Assembly: GCF_051014685.1 (NCBI RefSeq)
Contig: NW_027478540.1
Location: 371,501-435,500, forward strand
DNA: 64,000 nt
Origin: Ptiloglossa arizonensis
Lineage: Eukaryota > Arthropoda > Insecta > Hymenoptera > Colletidae
Reading direction: 5' to 3'
Below the pieces are notes generated by a model that saw only the letters and a list, made by a program, of their open reading frames with translations, was not told the origin of the DNA and searched no databases. The first letter of the stretch is position 1; every line of letters starts with the position of its first letter. The position numbers and the translations under genes are program-made. Shown here in pieces: positions 35,391 through 48,637 of the stretch.

Positions 35391-38300
35391 TCTCAAGCAT
35401 TCCTTAACTTCAGACTCCCATACCTCGCGAACGGATTGGCGAACTCGAGAAATTCCTGTCGCATCTGAAAGTGGAAACTCGCCCGATTACAATGGTGTGT
35501 GTACTTTTCCCCCAGGTCATTCCAGTTATTGGTTTCGAGTATCAGACCGGCGAAAATTTTGATGGTTTCTCAACCATTCCTTACCTTCAAACACCCATAT
35601 CTCGCGAACGGAATGACGAACTCGACTATTTCCTGTTGCATCTGAAAGCAGAAACTCGTCGAATTACAACGGCATGTGTATTTTTGCCCTAGGCCATGAT
35701 AGTTATTGGTTTCGAGTATCAGACTTGCGAAAATTTTGATGGTTTCTCAAGCATTCCTTAACTTCAAACTCCCATATTTCGCGAACGGATTGACGAACTC
35801 GATTATTTCCTGTTGCATCTGAAAGTAGAAAGTCGACCGATTACAATGGTGTGTGTACTTTTCCCCCAGGTCATTCCAGTTATTCGCTTCTAGCATCAGA
35901 ATTGCGAAAATTTTGATGGTTCCTCAACCATTCCTTAACTTCAAACTCCCATATCTCGCGAACGGATTGACGAACTCGAGAAATTCCTGTTGCATCTGAA
36001 GGTAGAAACTCGCCCGATTACAAAGGTATGTGTATTTTTGCCCTAGGCCAATCCAGTTATTGGTTTCGAGTATCAGGCCAGCGAAAATTTTGATGGTTTC
36101 TCAACCATTCCTTACCTTCAAACACCCATATCTCGCGAACGGAATGACGAGCTCGAGAAATTCCTGTTGCATCTGAAAGTAGAAACTCGCCCAATTACAA
36201 TGGTATGTGTATTTTTCCCCTAAGCCTTTGTAGTTATTGGTTTCGAGTATCAGACTTGCGAAAATTTTGATGGTTTCTCAAGCATTCCTTAACTTCAAAC
36301 TCCCATATTTCGCGAACGGATTGACGAACTCGATTATTTCCTGTTGCATCTGAAAGTAGAAAGTCGACCGATTACAATGGTGGGTGTACTTTTCCCCTAG
36401 GCCATTCCAGTTATTCGTTTCTAGCATCAGAATTGCGAAAATTTTGATGGTTTCTCAACCATTCCTTAACTTCAAACTCCCATATCTCGCGAACGGATTG
36501 GAGAACTCGATAAATTCCTGTTGCATCTGGAAGAAGAAACCCTCCCGATTACAAAGGTATGTGTATTTTTGCCCTAGGCCATTCCAGTTATTGGTTTCGA
36601 GTAACAGACCAGCGAAAATTTTGATGGTTTCTCAACCATTCCTTACCTTCAAACACCCAAATCTCGCGAACGGAATGTCGAACTCGAGAAATTCCTGTTG
36701 TATCTGAAAGTAGAAACTCGCCCGATTACAAAGGTATGTGTATTTTTCCCCTAGGCCATAGTAGTTATTGGTTTCGAGTATCAGACTTGCGAAAATTGTG
36801 ATGGTTTCCCAAGCATTCCTTAACTTCAAACTCCCATATCTCGCGAACGGATTGACGAACTCGAGAAATTCCTGTTGCATCTGAAAGTAGAAACTCGCCC
36901 CATTACAATGGAGTGTGTACTTTTCCCCTAGGCCATTCCAGTTATTGGTTTCGAGTATCACACTTGCGAAAATTGTGATTGTTTCTCAACCATTCCTTAA
37001 CTTCAAACTCCCATATCTCGCGAACGGATTGACGAACACGAGAAATTCCGGTTGCATCTGGAAGAAGAAACTCTCCCGATTACAAAGGTATGTGTATTTT
37101 TGCCCTAGGCCATTCCAGTTATTGGTTTCGAGTAACAGACCAGCGAAAATTTTGATGGTTTCTCAACCATTCCTTACCTTCAAACACCCAAATCTCGCGA
37201 ACGGAATGACGAACTCGAGAAATTCCTGTTGCATCGGAAAGTAGAAACTCGCCCCATTACAATGGTGGGTGTACTTTTCCCCTAGGCCATTCCAGTTATT
37301 CGTTTCTAGCATCAGAATTGCGAAAATTTTGATGGTTTCTCAACCATTCCTTAACTTCAAACTCCCATATCTCGCGAACGGATTGACGAACTCGAGAAAT
37401 TCCTGTTGCATCTTAAAGTAGACACTCGCGCGATTACAAAGGTGTGTGTATTTTTCCCCTAGGCCATAGTAGTTATTGGTTTCGAGTAACAGACTTGCGA
37501 AAATTTGTATGGTTCCTCAACCATTCCTTAACTTCAAACTCCCATATCTCGCGAACGGATTGACGAACTCGAGAAATTCCTGTTGCATCTGAAAGTAGAA
37601 ACTCGCCCCATTACAATGGTGTGTTTACTTTTCCCCTAGGCCATTCCAGTTATTGGTTTCGAGTATCAGACTTGCGAAAATTGTGATGGTTTCCCAAGCA
37701 TTCCTTAACTTCAAACTCCCATATCTCGCGAACGGATTGACGAACTCGAGAAATTCCTGTTGCATCTGAAAGTAGAAACTCGCCCCATTACAATGGTGTG
37801 TGGGTACTTTTCCCCTAGGCCATTCCAGTTATTGGTTTCGATTATCAAACTTGCGAAAATTTTGATGGTTTCTCAACCGTTCCTTAATTTCAAACTCCCA
37901 TATCTCCCGAACGGATTGACGAACTCGAGAAATTCCTCTTGCATCTGAAAGCAGAAACTCGCCCGATTACAAAGGTATGTGTATTTTTCCCTAGGCCATA
38001 GTAGTTATTGGTTTCGAGTATCAGTCTTGCGAAAATTTTTACGGTTTCTCAACCATTCCTTAACTCCAAACTCCCATATTTCGCGAACCGATTGACGAAA
38101 TCGAGGAATTCCTGTTGCATCTGAAAGTAGAAACTCGCCCCATTACAATGATGTGTGTACTTTTCCCCTAGGCCATTCCAGTTATTGGTTTCGAGTATCA
38201 AACTTGCGAAAATTTTGATGGTTTCTCAACCATTCCTTATTTTCAAACTCCCATAACTCGCGAACGGATTGACGAACTCGAGGAATTCCTGTTGCATCTG

Positions 38301-41300
38301 AAAGTAGAAACTCGCCCCATTACAATGATGTGTGTACTTTTCCCCTAGGCCATTCCAGTTATTGGTTTCGAGTATCACACTTGCGAAAATTTTGATGGTT
38401 TGTCAACCATTCCTTAACTTCAAACTCCCATATCTCGCGAACGGATTGACGAACTCGAGAAATTCCTGTTGCATCTGAAAGTAGAAACTCGCCCCATTAC
38501 AATGGTGGGTGTACTTTTCCCCTAGGCCATTCCAGTTATTCGTTTCCAGCATCTGAATTGCGAGAATTTTGATGGTTTCTCAACCATTCCTTAACTTCAA
38601 ATACCCATATCTCGCGAACGAATTGACGAACTCGAGAAACTCCTGTTGCATCTGAAAGTAGAAACTCGCCCGATTACAAAGGTATGTGTATTTTTCCCCT
38701 AGGCCATAGTATTAATTGGTTTCGAGTATCAGACTTGCGAAAATTGTGATGGTTTCCCAAGCATTCCTTAACTTCAAACTCCCATATCTCGCGAACGGAT
38801 TGACGAACTCGAGAAACTCCTGTTGCATCTGAAAGTAGAAACTCGCCCGATTACAAAGGTATGTGTATTTTTCCCCTAGGCCATAGTAGTTATTGGTTTC
38901 GAGTATCAGACTTGCGAAAATTGTGATGGTTTCCCAAGCATTCCTTAACTTCAAACTCCCATATCTCGCGAACGGATTGACGAACTCGAGAAATTCCTGT
39001 TGCATCTGAAAGTAGAAACTCGCCCCATTACAATGGTGTGTGTACTTTTCCCCTAGGCCATTCCAGTTATTGGTTTCGAGTAACAGACCAGCGAAAATTT
39101 TGATGGTTTCTCAACCATTCCTTACCTTCAAACACCCAAATCTCGCGAACGGAATGACGAACTCGAGAAATTCCTGTTGCATCTGAAAGTAGAAACTCGC
39201 CCCATTACAATGGTGGGTGCACTTTTCCCCTAGGCCATTCCAGTTATTCGTTTCTAGCATCAGAATTGCGAAAATTTTGATGGTTTCTCAACCATTCCTC
39301 AATTTCAAACTCCCATATCTCGCGAACGGATTGACGAACTCGAGAAATTCCTGTTGCATCTTAAAGTAGAAACTCGCGCGATTACAAAGGTGGGTGTATT
39401 TTTCCCCTAGGCCATAGTAGTTATTGGTTTCGAGTAACAGACTTGCGATAATTTTGATGGTTTCCCAAGCATTCCTTAAGTTCAAACTCCCATATCTCGC
39501 GAACGGATTGACGAACTCGAGAAATTCCTGTCGCATCTGAAAGTCGAAACTCGCCCCATTACAATGGTGTGTGTACTTTTCCCCTAGGCCATTCCAGTTA
39601 TTGGTTTCGAGTAACAGACCAGCGAAAATTTTGATGGTTTCTCAACCATTCCTTACCTTCAAACACCCAAATCTCCCGAACGGATTGACGAACTCGAGAA
39701 ATTCCTCTTGCATCTGAAAGCAGAAACTCGCCCGATTACAAAGGTATGTGTATTTTTCCCTAGGCCATAGTAGTTATTGGTTTCGAGTATCAGTCTTGCG
39801 AAAATTTTTACGGTTTCTCAACCATTCCTTAACTCCAAACTCCCATATTTCGCGAACCGATTGACGAAATCGAGGAATTCCTATTGCATCTGAAAGTAGA
39901 AACTCGCCCCATTACAATGATGTGTGTACTTTTCCCCTAGGCCATTCCAGTTATTGGTTTCGAGTATCACACTTGCGAAAATTTTGATGGTTTGTCAACC
40001 ATTCCTTAACTTCAAACTCCCATATCTCGCGAACGGATTGACGAACTCGAGAAATTCCTGTTGCATCTGAGAGTAGAAACTCGCCCCATTACAATGGTGG
40101 GTTTACTTTTCCCCTAGGCCATTCCAGTTATTCGTTTCTAGCATCAGACTTGCGAAAATTTTGTTGGTTTCTCAACCATTCCTTATATTCAAACTCCCAT
40201 AACTCGCGAACGGATTGACGAACTCGAGGAATTCCTGTTGCATCTGAAAGTAGAAACTCGCCCCATTACAATGATGTGTGTACTTTTCCCCTAGGCCATT
40301 CCAGTTATTGGTTTCGAGTATCACACTTGCGAAGATTTTGATGGTTTGTCAACCATTCCTTAACTTCAAACTCCCATATCTCGCGAACGGATTGACGAAC
40401 TCGAGAAATTCCTGTTGCATCTGAAAGTAGAAACTCGCCCCATTACAATGGTGGGTGTACTTTTCCCCTAGGCCATTCCAGTTATTCGTTTCTAGCATCA
40501 GAATTGCGAAAATTTTGATGGTTTCTCAACCATTCCTTAACATCAAACTCCCATACCTCGCGAACGGATTGACGAACTCGAGAAATTCCTGTTGCATCTT
40601 AAAGTAGAAACTCGCGCGATTACAAAGGTGTGTGTATTTTTCCCCTAGGCCATAGTAGTTATTGGTTTCGAGTAACAGACTTGCGAAAATTTGTATGGTT
40701 CCTCAAACATTCCTTAACTTCAAACTCCCATATCTCGCGAACGGATTGAAGAACTCGATTATTTCCTGTTACATCTGAAAGTAGAGAGTCGACCGATTAC
40801 AATGGTGTGTGTACCTTTCCCCTCGTCATTCCAGTTATTCGTTTCCAGCATCTGAATTGCGAGAATTTTGATGGTTTCTCAACCATTCCTTAACTTCAAA
40901 CACCCATATCTCGCGAACGGATTGACGAACTCGAGAAACTCCTGTTGCATCTGAAAGTAGAAACTCGCCCGATTACAAAGGTATGTGTATTTTTCCCCTA
41001 GGCCATAGTAGTTATTGGTTTCGAGTATCAGACTTGCGAAAATTGTGATGGTTTCCCAAGCATTCCTTAACTTCAAACACCCATATCTCGCGAACGGATT
41101 GACGAACTTGAGAAACTCCTGTTGCATCTGAAAGTAGAAACTCGACCGATTACAAAGGTATGTGTATTTTTCCCCTAGGCCATAGTAGTTATTGGTTTCG
41201 AGCATCAGAATTGCGAAAATTTTGATGGTTTCTCAACCATTCCTTAACTTCAAATACCCATATCTCGCGAACGAATTGACGAACTCGAGAAACTCCTGTT

Positions 41301-44300
41301 GCATCTGAAAGTAGAAACTCGCCCGATTACAAAGGTATGTGTATTTTTCCCCTAGGCCATAGTAGTTATTGGTTTCGAGTATCAGACTTGCGAAAATTGT
41401 GATGGTTTCCCAAGCATTCCTTAACTTCAAACTCCCATATCTCGCGAACGGATTGACGAACTCGAGAAACTCCTGTTGCATCTGAAAGTAGAAACTCGCC
41501 CGATTACAAAGGTATGTGTATTTTTCCCCTAGGCCATAGTAGTTATTGGTTTCGAGTATCAGACTTGCGAAAATTGTGATGGTTTCCCAAGCATTCCTTA
41601 ACTTCAAACTCCCATATCTCGCGAACGGATTGACGAACTCGAGAAATTCCTGTTGCATCTGAAAGTAGAAACTCGCCCCATTACAATGGTGTGTGTACTT
41701 TTCCCCTAGGCCATTCCAGTTATTGGTTTCGAGTAACAGACCAGCGAAAATTTTGATGGTTTCTCAACCATTCCTTACCTTCAAACACCCAAATCTCGCG
41801 AACGGAATGACGAACTCGAGAAATTCCTGTTGCATCTGAAAGTAGAAACTCGCCCCATTACAATGGTGGGTGCACTTTTCCCCTAGGCCATTCCAGTTAT
41901 TCGTTTCTAGCATCAGAATTGCGCAAATTTTGATGGTTTCTCAACCATTCCTCAACTTCAAACTCCATATCTCGCGAACGGATTGACGAACTCGAGAAAT
42001 TCCTGTTGCATCTTAAAGTAGAAACTCGCGCGATTACAAAGGTGGGTGTATTTTTCCCCTAGGCCATAGTAGTTATTGGTTTCGAGTAACAGACTTGCGA
42101 AAATTTGTATGGTTCCTCAACCATTCCTTAACTTCAAACTCCCATATCTCGCGAACGGATTGAAGAACTCGATTATTTCCTGTTGCATCTGAAAGTAGAG
42201 AGTCGACCGATTACAATGGTGTGTGTACCTTTCCCCTAGGTCATTCCAGTTATTCGTTTCCAGCATCTGAATTGCGAGAATTTTGATGGTTTCTCAACCA
42301 TTCCTTAACTTCAAATACCCATATCTCGCGAACGGATTGACGAACTCGAGAAACTCCTGTTGCATCTGAAAGTAGAAACTCGCCCGATTACAAAGGTATG
42401 TGTATTTTTCCCCTAGGCCATAGTAGTTATTGGTTTCGAGTATCAGACTTGCGAAAATTGTGATGGTTTCCCAAGCATTCCTTAACTTCAAACACCCATA
42501 TCTCGCGAACGGATTGACGAACTTGAGAAACTCCTGTTGCATCTGAAAGTAGAAACTCGACCGATTACAAAGGTATGTGTATTTTTCCCCTAGGCCATAG
42601 TAGTTATTGGTTTCGAGTATCAGACTTGCGAAAATTGTGATGGTTTCCCAAGCATTCCTTAACTTCAAACTCCCATATCTCGCGAACGGATTGACGAACT
42701 CGAGAAATTCCTGTTGCATCTGAAAGTAGAAACTCGCCCCATTACAATGGTGTGTTTACTTTTCCCCTAGGCCATTCCAGTTATTGGTTTCGAGTATCAG
42801 ACTTGCGAAAATTGTGATGGTTTCCCAAGCATTCGTTAACTTCAAACTCCCATATCTCGCGAACGGATTGACGAACTCGAGAAATTCCTGTTGCATCTGA
42901 AAGTAGAAACTCGCCCCATTACAATGGTGTGGGTACTTTTCCCCTAGGCCATTCCAGTTATTGGTTTCGATTATCAAACTTGCGAAAATTTTGATGGTTT
43001 CTCAACCGTTCCTTAATTTCAAGCTCCCATATCTCCCGAACGGATTGACGAACTCGAGAAATTCCTCTTGCACCTGAAAGCAGAAACTCGCCCGATTACA
43101 AAGGTATGTGTATTTTTCCCTAGGCCATAGTAGTTATTGGTTTCGAGTATCAGTCTTGCGAAAATTTTTACGGTTTCTCAACCATTCCTTAACTCCAAAC
43201 TCCCATATTTCGCGAACCGATTGACGAAATCGAGGAATTCCTGTTGCATCTGAAAGTAGAAACTCGCCCCATTACAATGATGTGTGTACTTTTCCCCTAG
43301 GCCATTCCAGTTATTGGTTTCGAGTATCACACTTGCGAAAATTTTGATGGTTTCTCAACCATTCCTTATTTTCAAACTCCCATAACTCGCGAACGGATTG
43401 ACGAACTCGAGGAATTCCTGTTGCATCTGAAAGTAGAAACTCGCCCCATTACAATGATGTGTGTACTTTTCCCCTAGGCCATTCCAGTTATTGGTTTCGA
43501 GTATCACACTTGCGAAAATTTTGATGGTTTCCCAAGCATTCCTTAACTTCAAACACCCATATCTCGCGAACGGATTGACGAACTCGAGAAACTCCTGTTG
43601 CATCTGAAAGTAGAAACTCGACCGATTACAAAGGTATGTGTATTTTTCCCCTAGGCCGTAGTAGTTATTGGTTTCGAGTATCAGACTTGCGAAAATTGTG
43701 ATGGTTTCCCAAGCATTCCTTAACTTCAAACTCCCATATCTCGCGAACGGATTCACGAACTCGAGAAATTCCTGTTGCATCTGAAAGTAGAAACTCGCCC
43801 CATTACAATGTTGTGGGTACTTTTCCCCTAGGCCATTCCAGTTATTGGTTTCGATTATCAAACTTGCGAAAATTTTGATGGTTTCTCAACCGTTCCTTAA
43901 TTTCAAACTCCCATATCTCCCGAACGGATTGACGAACTCGAGAAATTCCTCTTGCATCTGAAAGCAGAAACTCGCCCGATTACAAAGGTATGTGTATTTT
44001 TCCCTAGGCCATAGTAGTTATTGGTTTCGAGTATCAGTCTTGCGAAAATTTTTACGGTTTCTCAACCATTCCTTAACTCCAAACTCCCATATTTCGCGAA
44101 CCGATTGACGAAATCGAGGAATTCCTGTTGCATCTGAAAGTAGAAACTCGCCCCATTACAATGATGTGTGTACTTTTCCCCTAGGCCATTCCAGTTATTG
44201 GTTTCGAGTATCACACTTGCGAAAATTTTGATGGTTTCTCAACCATTCCTTATTTTCAAACTCCCATAACTCGCGAACGGATTGACGAACTCGAGGAATT

Positions 44301-44956
44301 CCTGTTGCATCTGAAAGTAGAAACTCGCCCCATTATAATGATGTGTGTACTTTTCCCCTAGGCCATTCCAGTTATTGGTTTCGAGTATCACACTTGCGAA
44401 AATTTTGATGGTTTGTCAACCATTCCTTAACTTCAAACTCCCATATCTCGCGAACGGATTGACGAACTCGAGAAATTCCTGTTGCATCTGAAAGTAGAAA
44501 CTCGCCCCATTACAATGGTGGGTGTACTTTTCCCCTAGGCCATTCCAGTTATTCGTTTCTAGCATCAGAATTGCGAAAATTTTGATGGTTTCTCAACCAT
44601 TCCTTAACTTCAAACTCCCATATCTCGCGAACGGATTGACGAACTCGAGAAATTCCTGTTGCATCTTAAAGTAGAAACTCGCACGATTACAAAGGTGTGT
44701 GTATTTTTCCCCTAGGCCATAGTAGTTATTGGTTTCGAGTAACAGACTTGCGAAAATTTGTATGGTTCCTCAACCATTCCTTAACTTCAAACTCCCATAT
44801 CTCGCGAACGGATTGAAGAACTCGATTATTTCCTGTTGCATCTGAAAGTAGAGAGTCGACCGATTACAATGGTGTGTGTACCTTTCCCCTAGGTCATTCC
44901 AGTTATTCGTTTCCAGCATCTGAATTGCGAGAATTTTGATGGTTTCTCAACCATTC
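35391..44956 (+). repeat. mixed-order monomers of the right domain
   Basis: Same 177-bp satellite with a less regular order. New variants appear: GCCCCATTACAATG (first near 36,897), GATTATTTCCTG after GAACTC, TTCGCGAACCGATTGACGAAATCG, and AACACCCAAATCTCGCG. Local three-monomer repeats are visible, for example at a 531-bp offset (36,550 and 37,081). Short haplotype blocks recur, such as AAATACCCATATCTCGCG followed by AACGAATTGACG at 38,599, 41,253 and later 44,967. No single higher-order unit spans the stretch. Confidence 0.8.
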
Positions 44957-46018
44957 CTTAACTTCAAATACCCATATCTCGCGAACGAATTGACGAACTC
45001 GAGAAACTCCTGTTGAATCTGAAAGTAGAAACTCGCCCGATTACAAAGGTATGTGTATTTTTCCCCTAGGCCATAGTAGTTATTGGTTTCGAGTATCAGA
45101 CTTGCGAAAATTGTGATGGTTTCCCAAGCATTCCTTAACTTCAAACTCCCATATCTCGCGAACGGATTGACGAACTCGAGAAACTCCTGTTGCATCTGAA
45201 AGTAGAAACTCGCCCGATTACAAAGGTATGTGTATTTTTCCCCTAGGCCATAGTAGTTATTGGTTTCGAGTATCAGACTTGCGAAAATTGTGATGGTTTC
45301 CCAAGCATTCCGTAACTTCAAACTCCCATATCTCGCGAACGGATTGACGAACTCGAGAAATTCCTGTTGCATCTGAAAGTAGAAACTCGCCCCATTACAA
45401 TGGTGTGTGTACTTTTCCCCTAGGCCATTCCAGTTATTGGTTTCGAGTAACAGACCAGCGAAAATTTTGATGGTTTCTCAACCATTCCTTACCTTCAAAC
45501 ACCCAAATCTCGCGAACGGAATGACGAACTCGAGAAATTCCTGTTGCATCTGAAAGTAGAAACTCGCCCCATTACAATGGTGGGTGCACTTTTCCCCTAG
45601 GCCATTCCAGTTATTCGTTTCTAGCATCAGAATTGCGAAAATTTTGATGGTTTCTCAACCATTCCTTAACTTCAAACTCCCATATCTCGCGAACGGATTG
45701 ACGAACTCGAGAAATTCCTGTTGCATCTTAAAGTAGAAACTCGCGCGATTACAAAGGTGGGTGTATTTTTCCCCTAGGCCATAGTAGTTATTGGTTTCGA
45801 GTAACAGACTTGCGATAATTTTGATGGTTTCCCAAGCATTCCTTAAGTTCAAACTCCCATATCTCGCGAACGGATTGACGAACTCGAGAAATTCCTGTTG
45901 CATCTGAAAGTAGAAACTCGCCCCATTACAATGGTGTGTGTACTTTTCCCCTAGGCCATTCCAGTTATTGGTTTCGAGTAACAGACCAGCGAAAATTTTG
46001 ATGGTTTCTCAACCATTC
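44957..46018 (+). repeat. 1,062-bp higher-order unit (6 monomers), copy 1
   Basis: Exact six-monomer period with the adjacent copy. It carries a rare marker, CTCCTGTTGAATCTG (near 45,008), that recurs at the same place in copy 2 (46,070). A related five- to six-monomer stretch starts near 41,233, at a 3,714-bp offset, but has the usual TTGCATCTG. Confidence 0.85.
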
Positions 46019-47080
46019 CTTACCTTCAAATACCCATATCTCGCGAACGAATTGACGAACTCGAGAAACTCCTGTTGAATCTGAAAGTAGAAACTCGCCC
46101 GATTACAAAGGTATGTGTATTTTTCCCCTAGGCCATAGTAGTTATTGGTTTCGAGTATCAGACTTGCGAAAATTGTGATGGTTTCCCAAGCATTCCTTAA
46201 CTTCAAACTCCCATATCTCGCGAACGGATTGACGAACTCGAGAAACTCCTGTTGCATCTGAAAGTAGAAACTCGCCCGATTACAAAGGTATGTGTATTTT
46301 TCCCCTAGGCCATAGTAGTTATTGGTTTCGAGTATCAGACTTGCGAAAATTGTGATGGTTTCCCAAGCATTCCGTAACTTCAAACTCCCATATCTCGCGA
46401 ACGGATTGACGAACTCGAGAAATTCCTGTTGCATCTGAAAGTAGAAACTCGCCCCATTACAATGGTGTGTGTACTTTTCCCCTAGGCCATTCCAGTTATT
46501 GGTTTCGAGTAACAGACCAGCGAAAATTTTGATGGTTTCTCAACCATTCCTTACCTTCAAACACCCAAATCTCGCGAACGGAATGACGAACTCGAGAAAT
46601 TCCTGTTGCATCTGAAAGTAGAAACTCGCCCCATTACAATGGTGGGTGCACTTTTCCCCTAGGCCATTCCAGTTATTCGTTTCTAGCATCAGAATTGCGA
46701 AAATTTTGATGGTTTCTCAACCATTCCTTAACTTCAAACTCCCATATCTCGCGAACGGATTGACGAACTCGAGAAATTCCTGTTGCATCTTAAAGTAGAA
46801 ACTCGCGCGATTACAAAGGTGGGTGTATTTTTCCCCTAGGCCATAGTAGTTATTGGTTTCGAGTAACAGACTTGCGATAATTTTGATGGTTTCCCAAGCA
46901 TTCCTTAAGTTCAAACTCCCATATCTCGCGAACGGATTGACGAACTCGAGAAATTCCTGTTGCATCTGAAAGTAGAAACTCGCCCCATTACAATGGTGTG
47001 TGTACTTTTCCCCTAGGCCATTCCAGTTATTGGTTTCGAGTAACAGACCAGCGAAAATTTTGATGGTTTCTCAACCATTC
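46019..47080 (+). repeat. 1,062-bp higher-order unit (6 monomers), copy 2
   Basis: Second tandem copy at an offset of 1,062 bp with the same rare TTGAATCTG marker. Differences appear mainly at the ends, for example TTACCTTCAAATACCC at the start, where copy 1 has TTAACTTCAAATACCC. This is what is expected if the crossover fell between differing monomers. Confidence 0.84.
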
Positions 47081-48637
47081 CTTACCTTCAAATACCCAAA
47101 TCTCCCGAACGGATTGACGAACTCGAGAAATTCCTCTTGCATCTGAAAGCAGAAACTCGCCCGATTACAAAGGTATGTGTATTTTTCCCTAGGCCATAGT
47201 AGTTATTGGTTTCGAGTATCAGTCTTGCGAAAATTTTTACGGTTTCTCAACCATTCCTTAACTCCAAACTCCCATATTTCGCGAACCGATTGACGAAATC
47301 GAGGAATTCCTGTTGCATCTGAAAGTAGAAACTCGCCCCATTACAATGATGTGTGTACTTTTCCCCTAGGCCATTCCAGTTATTGGTTTCGAGTATCACA
47401 CTTGCGAAAATTTTGATGGTTTGTCAACCATTCCTTAACTTCAAACTCCCATATCTCGCGAACGGATTGACGAACTCGAGAAATTCCTGTTGCATCTGAA
47501 AGTAGAAACTCGCCCCATTACAATGGTTGGTGTACTTTTCCCCTAGGCCATTCCAGTTATTCGTTTCTAGCATCAGACTTGCGAAAATTTTGTTGGTTTC
47601 TCAACCATTCCTTATTTTCAAACTCCCATAACTCGCGAACGGATTGACGAACTCGAGGAATTCCTGTTGCATCTGAAAGTAGAAACTCGCCCCATTACAA
47701 TGATGTGTGTACTTTTCCCCTAGGCCATTCCAGTTATTGGTTTCGAGTATCACACTTGCGAAAATTTTGATGGTTTGTCAACCATTCCTTAACTTCAAAC
47801 TCCCATATCTCGCGAACGGATTGACGAACTCGAGAAATTCCTGTTGCATCTGAAAGTAGAAACTCGCCCCATTACAATGGTGGGTGTACTTTTCCCCTAG
47901 GCCATTCCAGTTATTCGTTTCTAGCATCAGAATTGCGAAAATTTTGATGGTTTCTCAACCATTCCTTAACATCAAACTCCCATACCTCGCGAACGGATTG
48001 ACGAACTCGAGAAATTCCTGTTGCATCTTAAAGTAGAAACTCGCGCGATTACAAAGGTGTGTGTATTTTTCCCCTAGGCCATAGTAGTTATTGGTTTCGA
48101 GTAACAGACTTGCGAAAATTTGTATGGTTCCTCAAACATTCCTTAACTTCAAACTCCCATATCTCGCGAACGGATTGAAGAACTCGATTATTTCCTGTTG
48201 CATCTGAAAGTAGAGATTCGACCGATTACAATGGTGTGTGTACCTTTCCCCTCGGTCATTCCAGTTATTCGTTTCCAGAATCTGAATTGCGAGAATTTTG
48301 ATGGTTTCTCAACCATTCCTTAACTTCAAACACCCATATCTCGCGAACGGATTGACGAACTCGAGAAACTCCTGTTGCATCTGAAAGTAGAAACTCGCCC
48401 GATTACAAAGGTATGTGTATTTTTCCCCTAGGCCATAGTAGTTATTGGTTTCGAGTATCAGACTTGCGAAAATTGTGATGGTTTCCCAAGCATTCCTTAA
48501 CTTCAAACACCCATATCTCGCGAACGGATTGACGAACTCGAGAAACTCCTGTTGCATCTGAAAGTAGAAACTCGACCGATTACAAAGGTATGTGTATTTT
48601 TCCCCTAGGCCATAGTAGTTATTGGTTTCGAGTATCA
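47081..48637 (+). repeat. 177-bp monomers between higher-order units
   Basis: About nine monomers of the right-domain type, including the CGAACCGATTGACGAAATCG variant and the ATTGAAGAACTCGATTATTTCC variant. The order resembles 39,660-41,200 at offsets of about 7.43 kb (42 monomers). No gene or other element is visible. Confidence 0.75.
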
